A DNA stretch of 64,000 bases from Gemmatimonadota bacterium (GTDB lineage Bacteria > Gemmatimonadota > Gemmatimonadetes > Longimicrobiales > Gaopeijiaceae), in contig JACQVF010000072.1 of assembly GCA_016209885.1 (NCBI GenBank), positions 22,846-86,845 on the forward strand, given 5' to 3'. This document shows positions 17,920-27,052 of the stretch, piece after piece (position 1 is the stretch's first letter; each line of letters begins with the position of its first letter). Position numbers and translations under genes: made by a program. The notes under the pieces were generated by a model. That model saw only the letters and a list, made by a program, of their open reading frames with translations. It had not been told where the DNA came from and ran no database searches.

Positions 17920-18351
17920 TTGATCACGGTCCACGTCAACGGTCCGCCGCTGCGCCGCGTTCCGAAGGCGCTCATCCGCCGGGCCGTCGCGTCTACGCTC
18001 CGAGCAGAGCGCTGTCGGGACGGCGAGGTGTCGGTGACGCTGGTGGACGACCGGACTATCGCCCTGCTGAATCGCCGCTATCTGAGACGCCGGGGGCCCA
18101 CGGACGTGATTGCGTTTGCCCTTCACGAGCCGGGAGCGCCCGTGCTCGGCGACGTGTACATCGGGGTTGACCAGGCGATGCGGCAGGCGGCGGAGCTGGG
18201 CGTGGCGCCGCACGAGGAGTTGGTCCGCCTGGCCGTCCATGGCGTGCTGCACGTTCTGGGCTACGATCATCCGGAGGGTGCGGAGCGCGAGGAGAGCCAG
18301 ATGGCCCGGCGCCAGGAGGTGCTGGTGAGGCGCGTGATGGGTGGGCGGTGA
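17920..18351 (+). CDS. ybeY: Endoribonuclease / rRNA maturation factor YbeY
   Basis: The 143-residue metalloprotein carries the zinc-binding HGVLHVLGYDH at about 107-117, the UPF0054 signature, preceded by LNRRYLRRRGPTDVIAF. YbeY takes part in 16S rRNA 3'-end processing and ribosome quality control. The start is an uncommon TTG at 17920, 8 nt after the pgpH stop, supported by conserved sequence from residue 1. A hairpin with a T-run follows at 18387-18418, ending this transcript. Confidence 0.93.
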   Translation: MITVHVNGPPLRRVPKALIRRAVASTLRAERCRDGEVSVTLVDDRTIALLNRRYLRRRGPTDVIAFALHEPGAPVLGDVYIGVDQAMRQAAELGVAPHEELVRLAVHGVLHVLGYDHPEGAEREESQMARRQEVLVRRVMGGR

Positions 18352-18386
18352 ACCGCCGCCCCTCAGCCTTCGCTTCAAGACTGTCC

Positions 18387-18418
18387 GGAGGGCGCGGCCG
18401 TTCGCGCCTTCCTTTTTT
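18387..18418 (+). terminator. Rho-independent terminator after ybeY
   Basis: GGAGGGCGCG (18387-18396) pairs with CGCGCCTTCC (18403-18412, one G-T wobble) around a 6-nt loop, followed by six T residues. It ends the phoH-pgpH-ybeY transcript ahead of the DUF502 gene. Confidence 0.75.
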
Positions 18419-18444
18419 CGAAGAGGAGTACAAGGAGGAGTACC

Positions 18445-19143
18445 ATGACTGCGCGCGGCGGATCGCGCCTTCGCCTGCTCCGGCGGTACTTGCTGGAGGG
18501 GCTGGCGGTGGTGGGCCCCATCGGGTTGACCGTCATCGTGTTGCGGTGGATTTTCGTGCAGCTGGACGGCATCCTGGGCGAGTTCCTGTACGCGGTGCTT
18601 GGCCGACCGATTCCGGGCCTCGGCCTCGCCGCGTTGCTCCTGCTCCTCCTGGGGATGGGATGGGTGACGCACCGGGCGGTGGGCGCGCGTCTCGTGAGCG
18701 CCTGGGACGAGTTCCTCAACCGGCTCCCCCTGGCCCGTAGCGTCTACCGTGCGTCCCGGCAGGTGGTGCGCAGCTTGCTGGGCCAGGAGCGCTACGCGTT
18801 TCAGGAGGTTGTGCTCTTCGAGTATCCGAGCGTCGGCCGTTGGGCGCTGGGCATGATCACGGGGATCGCCCCCAGGGTCGCCTCGGAACGGTTCGGTGAG
18901 GAGGCGGTGACGGTCTACATGCCGACGGCGCCCAACCCCATGTCCGGGTACCTTGCGATCGTTCCCCGCTCCTCGCTCATCCCCTTGCCAGTCTCGGTGG
19001 AGGAGGCGTTCACCTATGTCGTCTCGTGCGGCGCGGTGTCCGCGGAGCGCGTCGCCGAGGATCTGGCCAGGTCAGCGCCGGGCCTCGCGTCCGCAGCGGT
19101 GCTGACGAACTTGACTAACCCGACGAGTCCGGGAGAGCCATGA
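18445..19143 (+). CDS. DUF502 family membrane protein
   Basis: The 232-residue protein has two strong N-terminal membrane helices (~18-40 and ~55-75), then a soluble domain containing EVVLFEYPSVGRWALGMITG and YMPTAPNPMSGYLAIVP. The P.(T/A)PNP.SG motif is diagnostic for DUF502. Function is unknown. The ATG at 18445 follows a strong AAGGAGGAG site. The stop overlaps mgtE by ATGA, so it may be expressed with the magnesium channel. Confidence 0.88.
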   Translation: MTARGGSRLRLLRRYLLEGLAVVGPIGLTVIVLRWIFVQLDGILGEFLYAVLGRPIPGLGLAALLLLLLGMGWVTHRAVGARLVSAWDEFLNRLPLARSVYRASRQVVRSLLGQERYAFQEVVLFEYPSVGRWALGMITGIAPRVASERFGEEAVTVYMPTAPNPMSGYLAIVPRSSLIPLPVSVEEAFTYVVSCGAVSAERVAEDLARSAPGLASAAVLTNLTNPTSPGEP

Positions 19144-20510
19144 GCCAGAGCGCCCCTCGCGAGACCGGGAAGCGCGACAACGCGGAGGCCTTGGCGCGGC
19201 TCCGCGAGGTCCTTGCCTCCGGCGACGAGGCGCGGATCGCCGCGTCCGTCGCGGCGTTCCACCCCAGCGACCTGGCGGACCTCATCGAGTCGCTGGGCGA
19301 CGATGAGCGGGTGGCCATGCTGAGCGCGCTCCCCGCGGGCGTCGCCTCGGAGGCGCTCGTCGAGATGGAGGAGGAGGAGCACCCCGAGGAGATTCTGGTC
19401 GCACTGGCGCCCCGGAAGCGTGCCGAGCTGCTTCAGCAGCTGCCCGCGGACGACGCGGTCGATCTCATCGCCGACCTGGACCCCGAGGAACGGGCGCAGC
19501 TCCTGGCGGAGCTGCCGGTCGAGGAGGCGGGCGAGCTCAGGGACCTGCTCCTCTACGGGGAGGACACGGCCGGCGGCCTCATGACCACGGAGCTCGTCGC
19601 CGTGCCTCACCACCTGAAGGCCGCGCAGGCGATCGGCGAGGTGCGTCGCCAGGGACGCGAGGTGGAGGCGTTCTACAACGTCTTCGTAGTGGACGAGCAG
19701 CGGCGGCTGCTGGGCACCGTGCCCCTCGATGACCTGATCCTGGCGGATCCGGAACGGCCGGTGGCGGAGCTGGTCGTGCCGCCGCTGGCCACTGTGCTCC
19801 CCAGCATGGACCAGGAGGAAGTTGGCCGGCTCATGAGCCGCTACAACCTGGTGAGCGTCCCGGTCGTACTGGAGGGCGGTCGGCTCGTGGGCCGCATTAC
19901 CTTCGACGACGTGATCGACGTGCTGGAGGAGGAGCAGACGGAGGATATCTTCCGGCTCGCTGGGCTGTACGAGGAGGAGGTTCGCGGCGAGTGGAGCGAT
20001 GCGGTGCGCGGCCGGCTGCCCTGGCTCTTCCTGAACCTTCTCACGGCGATCCTGGCGGCCTCCGTCGTCTATCTCTTCTCCAGCACGATCCAGCAGGCGG
20101 TGATCCTGGCGGCGATCATGCCGATCATCGCGGGGATGGGCGGGAACGCCGGTACGCAGGCGCTCGCGGTGACGGTACGCCGGATCGCGCTGTCCGGCAA
20201 GGCGATGCCGGGCCGCTGGCGTGTGGTCGTGAAGGAGGTCGTGGTGGGCATGGTGAATGGGGCGGCCCTGGGGGCGCTCACCGCGGCGCTGAGCGTGGTG
20301 GTGGGCGGCCATGCGACCCTGGGGCTCGTCGTGCTCCTGGCCATGTGGGGGAATATCCTGGTAGCGGGCTTCGCCGGGTCGTTCGTCCCGCTGCTCCTCG
20401 ACCGGCTCGGCATCGATCCGGCGGTGGCCTCCTCCATCTTCGTGACCACGTTCACGGACCTCTGCGGCTTCCTGCTCCTGCTGGGCCTGGGGTCGGCGAT
20501 CCTCCTGTGA
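19140..20510 (+). CDS. mgtE: MgtE-type magnesium transporter/channel
   Basis: The 456-residue protein has the full MgtE layout: an N-terminal acidic superhelical domain (~25-130), a CBS pair (~135-260) containing DTAGGLMTTELVAVP and SRYNLVSVPVVLEGGRLVGR, a plug helix, and five TM helices (~290-456) with the pore sequence MPIIAGMGGNAGTQALA. MgtE admits Mg2+ and is gated by Mg2+ bound to the N and CBS domains. ATG 19140 overlaps the DUF502 stop. Confidence 0.95.
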   Translation: MSQSAPRETGKRDNAEALARLREVLASGDEARIAASVAAFHPSDLADLIESLGDDERVAMLSALPAGVASEALVEMEEEEHPEEILVALAPRKRAELLQQLPADDAVDLIADLDPEERAQLLAELPVEEAGELRDLLLYGEDTAGGLMTTELVAVPHHLKAAQAIGEVRRQGREVEAFYNVFVVDEQRRLLGTVPLDDLILADPERPVAELVVPPLATVLPSMDQEEVGRLMSRYNLVSVPVVLEGGRLVGRITFDDVIDVLEEEQTEDIFRLAGLYEEEVRGEWSDAVRGRLPWLFLNLLTAILAASVVYLFSSTIQQAVILAAIMPIIAGMGGNAGTQALAVTVRRIALSGKAMPGRWRVVVKEVVVGMVNGAALGALTAALSVVVGGHATLGLVVLLAMWGNILVAGFAGSFVPLLLDRLGIDPAVASSIFVTTFTDLCGFLLLLGLGSAILL

Positions 20511-20559
20511 GTCGGCCGGCGACGGAGGGCACGGGCAACGCGGAGCGGAGGGCCTTCGC

Positions 20560-22227
20560 GTGAGACAGTGGAAGAGAAGTCTGGCCGTCTTCTTCACTCT
20601 GGCGCCGTTCGTCCTGGGCTTTCTCCGTGACCGGCGGCGTTGGCTGATCGTGGGTCGGCCGGCGAACCGGACGCCGGAGCACCACCAGCGGCGCGCGGAG
20701 CGCTTGACCGGCGCGCTGGCGCGGCTCGGCCCCTCGTTCATCAAGCTGGCGCAGCTCTTCAGCGCCCGCGCGGACATCCTGCCGGAGCCCTATCTCTCCA
20801 CGATCAGCCGGCTCCAGGACCGGGTTCCACCGCATCTGCCGGAGTCGATCATCGGGGTCATCGAGCACGAGCTCGGCCGCCCGCTCTCCGAGGTGTTCAG
20901 CGAGTTCGATCCTGAGGCCGTCGCCGCCGCGAGCCTCGGGCAGGTGCACCGAGCGCGACATGGCGGGCGCGACGTGGTCGTCAAGGTGCTGCGGCCGGGC
21001 GTAGAGGCGACGATCGCCCTCGACCTGGACATCTCCTTCCGCATCCTCTTCTGGCTGAACGTGCTCTTTCCGACCCACCACGTGCGCGCTCTCACCAACG
21101 TCGTGCGGGAGTTCAGCGTGAAGGTGCGCGAGGAGATGGACTTCCGGCAGGAGGCGGCGAACCTGGAACAGTTCCGCGGCCACTTCAGCGGCGAACGCGG
21201 CGTTCAGGCACCGGAGGTGCTCCATCCGCTCACGACCCGCCGCGTGCTCGTCCTCGAGCACCGGGCCGGCACGAAGGTGGACGCCCTGCACGAGCGCTTC
21301 GCCCGGGGCGAGCTCGATCTGGACCGCATGATGGAGCGCCTGACGACCGTCTACCTGCGCATGATGATGATCGACGGCTTCCTGCACGCCGATCCGCACC
21401 CGGGCAACATCTTGGTGGAGCGGAACGGCACGATCGTGCTCCTGGACTGGGGGATGATCTTGCGCGTGCCGCGCTGGACCCGGGAGACGATCCTGCGCAT
21501 CGCCCTGGCGGTCGGCAAGGAGGACCTGGACGGCGTGATCGACGGGATGTACCGCCTCGGGATGATCAACCCCGAGGTCTCCCGCGGCGAGATTCGGGAC
21601 GCAGCCGGCGAGATCCTGGCCGTCCTCGGGCGCGTACGGGAAACGGGTCGGCACCGGATCCAGCAGATCGTTCAGGACGTCCTGGACGCGTTCTATACGT
21701 GGCCGCTCATGCTGCCCCAGGAGCTCGTCTACCTGTTTCGGGCGGCCGCGCTGCTGGAAGGGATCGGCATCCGCTACGATCCGGACTTCGAGAGCCTCGA
21801 GCTCATGAGACGCGTGATCCGGCGGCTGCGCCCCGAGATCACGCGGAGCACGGCCAGGGAGCCGACGGAGATCGCCTTCGACCTGGTCGGCGAGGTGCGA
21901 AGCGCAGTGCGGGCGTCTCGCGACGTCATTCGCCGGGCCGAGCGCGAGGAGCTGCGCTTTCGGGTCCACCCCGCGGACGCCCTCCACCAGGAGCGGTTCT
22001 TCACGCTGCTCACGCGCCGGCTCCTTCTCGGCCTCTTCGCATTCGGCCTGGCGCTGGTCTCCTCGATCACGTTCCTCGCGTTCCGCAACCTCTGGCTCCT
22101 GCTGGCCGGCCTCCTCCTCTCGTTCGCGATGTTCGTCCTCGTTTACTTCATACCCACGCACCTGTTGGAGAGCCCGCTGCGACACGCGCGAGGGCTCAGG
22201 CCGCCCGGGCGAGAGCAGGGAGGGTGA
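20560..22227 (+). CDS. ubiB: UbiB/ADCK (ABC1) family atypical kinase
   Basis: The 555-residue protein has the ABC1/ADCK kinase-like core. The KxGQ motif is altered to KLAQ (FIKLAQLFSARADILP, ~63-78). The Ala-rich loop is AAASLGQVHRA, VVVKVLRPG holds the catalytic Lys, and HADPHPGNI and LLDWGM hold the catalytic and metal sites. Two C-terminal TM helices (~490-535) anchor it to the membrane. UbiB supports ubiquinone or isoprenoid-quinone synthesis. The start is GTG 20560, 49 nt after mgtE. KLAQ in place of KxGQ is unusual and could affect nucleotide gating. Confidence 0.88.
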   Translation: MRQWKRSLAVFFTLAPFVLGFLRDRRRWLIVGRPANRTPEHHQRRAERLTGALARLGPSFIKLAQLFSARADILPEPYLSTISRLQDRVPPHLPESIIGVIEHELGRPLSEVFSEFDPEAVAAASLGQVHRARHGGRDVVVKVLRPGVEATIALDLDISFRILFWLNVLFPTHHVRALTNVVREFSVKVREEMDFRQEAANLEQFRGHFSGERGVQAPEVLHPLTTRRVLVLEHRAGTKVDALHERFARGELDLDRMMERLTTVYLRMMMIDGFLHADPHPGNILVERNGTIVLLDWGMILRVPRWTRETILRIALAVGKEDLDGVIDGMYRLGMINPEVSRGEIRDAAGEILAVLGRVRETGRHRIQQIVQDVLDAFYTWPLMLPQELVYLFRAAALLEGIGIRYDPDFESLELMRRVIRRLRPEITRSTAREPTEIAFDLVGEVRSAVRASRDVIRRAEREELRFRVHPADALHQERFFTLLTRRLLLGLFAFGLALVSSITFLAFRNLWLLLAGLLLSFAMFVLVYFIPTHLLESPLRHARGLRPPGREQGG

Positions 22228-22231
22228 GGGA

Positions 22232-23359
22232 ATGAGCGACGCTAGTTCGCCCGGCCTGGCTGCGCCCGGCCTGACGGAAGCCCATCGCGCGCTCCTGGAC
22301 CGCTTCGCGACGGGCGATCGGAGCGCGCTCGCCCGGGTCATTTCGGTGGTGGAGGACGAGCGGCCGGGGTTCGAGAGCCTGCTGGATGCGATCCTCGCCC
22401 GTGGGCTCCGGGCCGCTCGCGTGGGGATCACCGGCCCGCCGGGCGCGGGAAAGTCCACGCTCGTGGCCGCGCTGGCGACGGCGTACCGGGCGCGCGGCGA
22501 GCAGGTTGGGATCGTGGCCGTGGACCCCACCTCGCCCTTCACGGGCGGCGCGCTCCTGGGCGACCGCATCCGCATGAACGAGCTGGCGACGGACCCGGGG
22601 ATCTTCATCCGCTCCATGGCGACCCGCGGCGCGCGGGGCGGTCTGGCGACGACTACTCGCGAAGTCATCGATGTCATGGACTCCTTCGGCTTTGACCGTC
22701 TTCTCGTGGAGACCGTGGGCGTAGGGCAGGCGGATCTCGAGGTGGCGAGCGCCGCCGACACGGTGGTCGTCGCGCTGGTTCCCGAGTCCGGAGACGCGAT
22801 CCAGGCCATGAAGGCGGGCCTCATGGAGATCGCCGACATCTTCGTCGTGAACAAAGCGGACCGGCCGGGCGCCGACCGCGTGGCCCGGGAGATCGAGCTC
22901 ACCCTCCAGTTCCGGCGTGGGGTCACTCTGCGCCACGTACCGGCGCACCACGGCGTGGATCTCCCGCGCATGCGCGCAAGGGGCGCGACAGGGACGAGCG
23001 GCCGGCAGGCGGGAGAGGCGCCAGGCGACCCGGGCGTGCGGGCGGACTGGACGATCCCGGTGCTCAAGGCCGTGGCGCAGTCGGGGGAGGGGGTGGCCGA
23101 ACTGTTGGACGCCCTGGATCGCCATCGCGCCTATCTCACGGAGAGCGGCGAGCTCCAGCGGCGTCGCCGGACCCGCACGGCAGCGCGCCTGCGCGATGCC
23201 GTCGAGCGCGAACTCCGGCGCCTGGTCTGGGGATCAGAACAGGGGCGGCGCATCGCCGAGGAGTGGCTGGACAAGATCGCAGCGGGGAAAGCCACGCCTT
23301 ATGCCGTTGCGCGGCAGATCATCGCAGAGCTCACCGGCCGCCTGTACGGCTCCGATTGA
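22232..23359 (+). CDS. meaB: Methylmalonyl-CoA mutase-associated GTPase MeaB
   Basis: The 375-residue G3E-family GTPase chaperones adenosylcobalamin loading and protects methylmalonyl-CoA mutase. P-loop GPPGAGKST is at 68-76, followed by VAVDPTSPFTGGALLGDRIRM, the switch-region VETVGVGQ.E and the NKADRPG base-specificity motif. The C-terminal dimerisation arm ends in AGKATPYAVARQII. It lies directly upstream of the mutase large-subunit gene, which supports the role. The 70-nt gap to mcmA holds a short CGCC/GGCG hairpin with a T-run, possibly a weak attenuator. Confidence 0.95.
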   Translation: MSDASSPGLAAPGLTEAHRALLDRFATGDRSALARVISVVEDERPGFESLLDAILARGLRAARVGITGPPGAGKSTLVAALATAYRARGEQVGIVAVDPTSPFTGGALLGDRIRMNELATDPGIFIRSMATRGARGGLATTTREVIDVMDSFGFDRLLVETVGVGQADLEVASAADTVVVALVPESGDAIQAMKAGLMEIADIFVVNKADRPGADRVAREIELTLQFRRGVTLRHVPAHHGVDLPRMRARGATGTSGRQAGEAPGDPGVRADWTIPVLKAVAQSGEGVAELLDALDRHRAYLTESGELQRRRRTRTAARLRDAVERELRRLVWGSEQGRRIAEEWLDKIAAGKATPYAVARQIIAELTGRLYGSD

Positions 23360-23429
23360 CACTCATCGCGCCAATAGGCGATTTTTCGGGCGGGTGCCAC
23401 GGGGTGCGGCGCACAGCACGGAGCCCAAT

Positions 23430-25154
23430 ATGTCCACGATGGAGCGGGGACTTCTTGCCCCCGAAGAGCTGGCGGAGCTGATCGAACGCAAGGAGCGCGA
23501 GCTCGAGGAGCTCCGGGCGCGACTTGCCGAGTGGCGCCGCGCCTATGAAACGGTCTCGAAGCGTGACGCCCTCTTCACCACCGTGTCCGGCGCTCCCGTT
23601 GATCCCTTCTATACCCCTTTCGATCTCCCTCGTGACTGGTCGTACCTCGAGAAGCTCGGGTTGCCGGGCGAGTACCCGTTCACCCGCGGCCCCTACACGA
23701 CCATGTACCGCACCCGGCTCTGGACCATGCGCCAGTTTGCCGGGTTTGCGACCGCGGAGGAGACGAACCAGCGCTACAAGTACCTGCTGGAGCACGGCCA
23801 GACCGGGCTCTCGGTGGCGTTCGATTTCCCCACGCTGATGGGCTACGACTCGGACCATCCCCGGGCGCTGGGCGAGGTGGGCGTCTGCGGCGTGGCGATC
23901 TCGAGCCTGGCCGACATGGAGACGCTCTTCGACGGCATCCCGCTGGACCAGGTCTCCGTGTCCATGACGATCAACGGCCCGGCCATCATCCTCTTCGCCT
24001 TCTACGTGGTGGCCGCGGAGAAGCAGGGCGTGCCGCCGCAGAGGATCCGGGGCACCGTTCAGAACGACATCCTGAAGGAATACATGGCGCAGCACGCGTG
24101 GATCTATCCGCCCGAGCCCGCGCTGCGCCTCATCGTGGACATGTTCGAGTGGTGCAGCCGACACGCGCCGCACTACAACCCCATCTCAATCTCCGGCTAC
24201 CACATGCGCGAGGCTGGCGCCTCCGCGGTCCAGGAGCTTGCGTACTCGCTGCGCATCTGCTTCGAGTATGTGGATCGCGCGGTCGCCCGCGGCCTCGACC
24301 TCGAGGCGTTCGCGCCGCACTTGTCCTTCTTCTACGACGTGCATAACGAATTCTTCGAGGAAGTCGCGAAGTTCCGGGCCGCCCGGCGCATCTGGGCGCG
24401 AACGCTGCGGGAGAAGTATGGCGCGAAGAGCCCGGAGTCGGGGCGGCTAAGGACCCACGCCCAGACCGCCGGCGTCACGCTCACGGCGCAGCAGCCGGAG
24501 AACAACATCGTGCGTGTCGCCTACCAGGCGCTGGCCGCGGTGCTGGGAGGTACGCAGTCGCTGCACACAAACTCCATGGATGAGACGCTGGCCCTGCCGA
24601 CGGAGAAGGCGGTCCGCATCGCGCTTCGTACCCAGCAGATCCTGGCCTATGAGACGGGCGTCCCGAACACCATCGATCCGCTCGGAGGGTCGTACTATGT
24701 GGAGGCGCTCACGGACCGGCTGGAGGCGGAAACCGAGGAGATCTTCGCCGACATCGACCGCATCGGCGGCGTGGTGCCCGGGATCGAGAGGGGTTACTTC
24801 CAGCATGAGATCGCTAGGTCCGCCCAGCGCCAGCAGGACGAGGTCGAGTCCGGCCGGCGGCCCGTGGTGGGCGTGAACGAGTTCGCGGAAGGCTCCGCGG
24901 CCATCGAGATCGACCTTCTTAAGATCGGGCCGGAGGCCGAGGCGAAACAGCGCGCGCGCCTGGCCAGCCTCCGGGAGCGCCGTGACCCCGAACGCGTGCG
25001 CCGCACCCTCGACGCCCTGACGGGCGCTGCCCGCTCCGACGCCAACGTGGTGGAGCCGATCCTCGAGTGTGCCCGTGCCTACTGCACGCTGTACGAGATC
25101 CGGCACGCCATGGAGAAGGTGTTCGGCTCGTTCCGCGAGCCTGTCTTCTTCTGA
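23430..25154 (+). CDS. Methylmalonyl-CoA mutase large (catalytic) subunit, split type
   Basis: The 574-residue protein covers the acyl-CoA-binding TIM barrel only; there is no C-terminal B12 domain. Conserved segments are [78 protein letters not shown] and [12 protein letters not shown]. Such subunits isomerise (R)-methylmalonyl-CoA and succinyl-CoA with a separate B12-binding subunit, here at 27053. Related acyl-CoA mutases (isobutyryl- or 2-hydroxyisobutyryl-CoA) share the fold, so the substrate is inferred from MeaB and family pattern. ATG 23430 is preferred; the upstream open frame is a shadow of meaB. Confidence 0.9.
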   Translation: MSTMERGLLAPEELAELIERKERELEELRARLAEWRRAYETVSKRDALFTTVSGAPVDPFYTPFDLPRDWSYLEKLGLPGEYPFTRGPYTTMYRTRLWTMRQFAGFATAEETNQRYKYLLEHGQTGLSVAFDFPTLMGYDSDHPRALGEVGVCGVAISSLADMETLFDGIPLDQVSVSMTINGPAIILFAFYVVAAEKQGVPPQRIRGTVQNDILKEYMAQHAWIYPPEPALRLIVDMFEWCSRHAPHYNPISISGYHMREAGASAVQELAYSLRICFEYVDRAVARGLDLEAFAPHLSFFYDVHNEFFEEVAKFRAARRIWARTLREKYGAKSPESGRLRTHAQTAGVTLTAQQPENNIVRVAYQALAAVLGGTQSLHTNSMDETLALPTEKAVRIALRTQQILAYETGVPNTIDPLGGSYYVEALTDRLEAETEEIFADIDRIGGVVPGIERGYFQHEIARSAQRQQDEVESGRRPVVGVNEFAEGSAAIEIDLLKIGPEAEAKQRARLASLRERRDPERVRRTLDALTGAARSDANVVEPILECARAYCTLYEIRHAMEKVFGSFREPVFF

Positions 25155-25879
25155 TGCGCCTTCCGGGGGTGAACGGTCTCCGCGGCGTCTACTTCGACGC
25201 CGGCAACACTCTCCTGTTCGTGGACCGCGACCGCCTCTTCCTAGCGTTCCACGAGGCGGGTGTGGAGCCGGACGGGGAACGGTTCGAAGCCATCGAATAC
25301 CGGGCCCGCCAGCGGCTGGCGCGCCGGGCGGCCGAGGGGTCGGGGACGGAGGCGCACGTGTGGGCCGAGTACTTCGAGAGCATCTTCCGGGAGTGCGGCG
25401 TCCTCGAGGACCGGCTGGCGGCAGTGGGGGAGCGTGTGCGCGCCATGCACCGGGAGCTCGACCTCTGGACCCGCGTGCTCCCCGGCACACCGGAGGCCCT
25501 GGATGCGTTGCGCGCCCGCGGCCTCCGCCTGGGCGTTATCTCGAACGCCGACGGCCGCGTCGCGCTCCTGCTCGAGCGCGCGGGCCTGCTCGGGTTCTTC
25601 GAGACAGTGGTCGACTCCGGGCTCGTGGGCGTGGAGAAGCCCGATCCCGCGATCTTCCAGATCGCGCTGCAACGCCTGGGGATCGCGCCAAACCAGGCCC
25701 TCTACGTCGGCGATCTCTACCCCGTGGACGTGCTCGGGGCGCGCGGCGCCGGGATGCACGCGCTTCTCGTCGACCCGCTGGGCGAGGTGGAGGCGACGTG
25801 CGAGCGCGTCCGCACGGTGACCGAGCTACCGAGCTATCTGGGCGCGAACGGCCTGAACCCTGACGGCTCCGTCCCATGA
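25154..25879 (+). CDS. HAD-superfamily hydrolase (subfamily IA)
   Basis: The 241-residue HAD phosphatase has motif I GVYFDAGNTLL (Asp nucleophile near residue 14, with the second motif-I Asp replaced by Asn), motif II VISNADG (~130), motif III Lys in VGVEKPDP (~158) and motif IV YVGDLYPVDVLGA (~187). The change DxD to DxN in motif I is noticeable, because the second Asp is usually the general acid; this suggests altered chemistry or a non-phosphatase role. ATG 25154 shares its A with the mutase stop, so translation is coupled. The substrate is unknown. Confidence 0.85.
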   Translation: MRLPGVNGLRGVYFDAGNTLLFVDRDRLFLAFHEAGVEPDGERFEAIEYRARQRLARRAAEGSGTEAHVWAEYFESIFRECGVLEDRLAAVGERVRAMHRELDLWTRVLPGTPEALDALRARGLRLGVISNADGRVALLLERAGLLGFFETVVDSGLVGVEKPDPAIFQIALQRLGIAPNQALYVGDLYPVDVLGARGAGMHALLVDPLGEVEATCERVRTVTELPSYLGANGLNPDGSVP

Positions 25880-26760
25880 AACACTTCCCACGCACCGAAT
25901 CAAGCATCGCCCTCGCATGCGCCACGATTGGGCTCGTTGTCGCGGCGCGGTCACCGACCTTCGCGCAGGCTCCCCGCTTCCGCGTCGTGGAGGTGGCGCC
26001 GAATGCCTTCGCGGCCATCGCCGTGCCGGGCGGCGACGCGGGATCGAACTCCGGCTTCCTCATCACGCGGCGGGGCGTCGTGGTGTTTGACTCGCACCTC
26101 ACGCCTGCCGCCGCGGACTCCCTCCTCGCCCAGGTCCGCGCCCGGACGTCGCTCCCCGTGCGGTTCCTGATCAACTCCCATTTCCACGGCGACCACACCC
26201 ACGGGAACGGCGCCTTCCCGGGCGACGTGGAGATTATCTCCCACGCGACGACCCGGGAGCGCCTGCTGTCGGACACCATGCCGGGCCTCCGGCTCCCCAC
26301 CCTCACGTTCCTGCAGCGCGTCGAATTCTTCCCCACCCGCGACAGCAGCATGATCGCCCTCTTCTCCGGGCGCGGGCATACCGACGGCGATGTGGCGCTC
26401 TACGACCCGCACAGAAGGCTCCTGTACGGCGGCGATCTCCTGTTCAACCGCATGATCCCCGTCGTCCGCAACGCCTACCTGAGGGAGTGGATCACCACCC
26501 TTCAGGAGCTCCACAAGCTGGATGCCCCCACCGTCATCCCGGGACACGGCGAGCCCGGCGGCCCTGAGATCATTGTAGAGCTGATCGAGTACCTCCGCTG
26601 GCTGACGGACGCTGCCGCCGAGGCCACCGCAGCGCGGATCCCCCGTGACCGATTCCTCCAGGAGACGAGGCTCCCCGACCGCTTCCGCGACTGGGGGGGC
26701 GCGAACAGACTGGCCGCGAACCTGGAGAAAGCCTACGACGATCTGGCCAGCCACCCGTGA
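25876..26760 (+). CDS. Secreted metallo-beta-lactamase-fold hydrolase
   Basis: The 294-residue protein has an N-terminal signal or anchor segment (IALACATIGLVVAARSPTFAQA) and an MBL core. Metal-binding SHFHGDHTHGN is at ~95-105, GRGHTDGDVALY supplies the second His set, GGDLLFN the bridging Asp and IPGHGEPGG the last His. This resembles the exported beta-lactamase-fold 'MBL hydrolases' rather than any lactamase of known spectrum. It overlaps the HAD gene by ATGA. A role in coenzyme-A thioester or lactone hydrolysis is possible but not shown. Confidence 0.85.
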   Translation: MKHFPRTESSIALACATIGLVVAARSPTFAQAPRFRVVEVAPNAFAAIAVPGGDAGSNSGFLITRRGVVVFDSHLTPAAADSLLAQVRARTSLPVRFLINSHFHGDHTHGNGAFPGDVEIISHATTRERLLSDTMPGLRLPTLTFLQRVEFFPTRDSSMIALFSGRGHTDGDVALYDPHRRLLYGGDLLFNRMIPVVRNAYLREWITTLQELHKLDAPTVIPGHGEPGGPEIIVELIEYLRWLTDAAAEATAARIPRDRFLQETRLPDRFRDWGGANRLAANLEKAYDDLASHP

Positions 26761-27052
26761 ACCCCGCCGTTGGCCGTGGAGCCTGCCTCGCCGCTGCGGT
26801 CTCGCCCGTGGTCCCGGCGGTCCCGGCGCCGAGGCCGCTTGAAACAACTTGAGATTAGCGAGGTTATCATATTTATTTTGAATATGTTAAATGTCTCAGC
26901 CGGATGGCGGTTGTGCGGTCATCGTAGAACGAGTGGGCGCACGCGGCGGTGGTGATGGCGCCGCCCGTGGCATGGACCGGCGGCGGAGAGGGAAACAGGG
27001 GGGCGGGAGGTCGCGGGGCAGGTGCGAGGCCTGCGGGTGCTCGATAGGTTAG
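26761..27052. other. Non-coding gap with an AT-rich island
   Basis: No convincing gene lies in these 292 bp. Positions ~26838-26905 are strikingly AT-rich for this genome and contain TTGAAA, TTGAGA and TATCATATTTATTTTGAATA, with a CATATT...AATATG inverted pair. A promoter for the mutase B12-subunit operon is the simplest reading, although it sits ~150 nt upstream of the start and would leave a long leader. I saw no cobalamin riboswitch signature. Confidence 0.35.

Noticed and set aside
20750..20770. A third copy of the 10046 element end (CTCTTCAGCG) inside ubiB
   Set aside because: Only ten bases match and they encode the conserved AQLFSAR segment of the protein, so the similarity is by chance.
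26761..27052. Cobalamin riboswitch upstream of the mutase B12 subunit
   Set aside because: The expected conserved B12-box core was not found, and mutase structural genes are not usual targets of such repressive switches.
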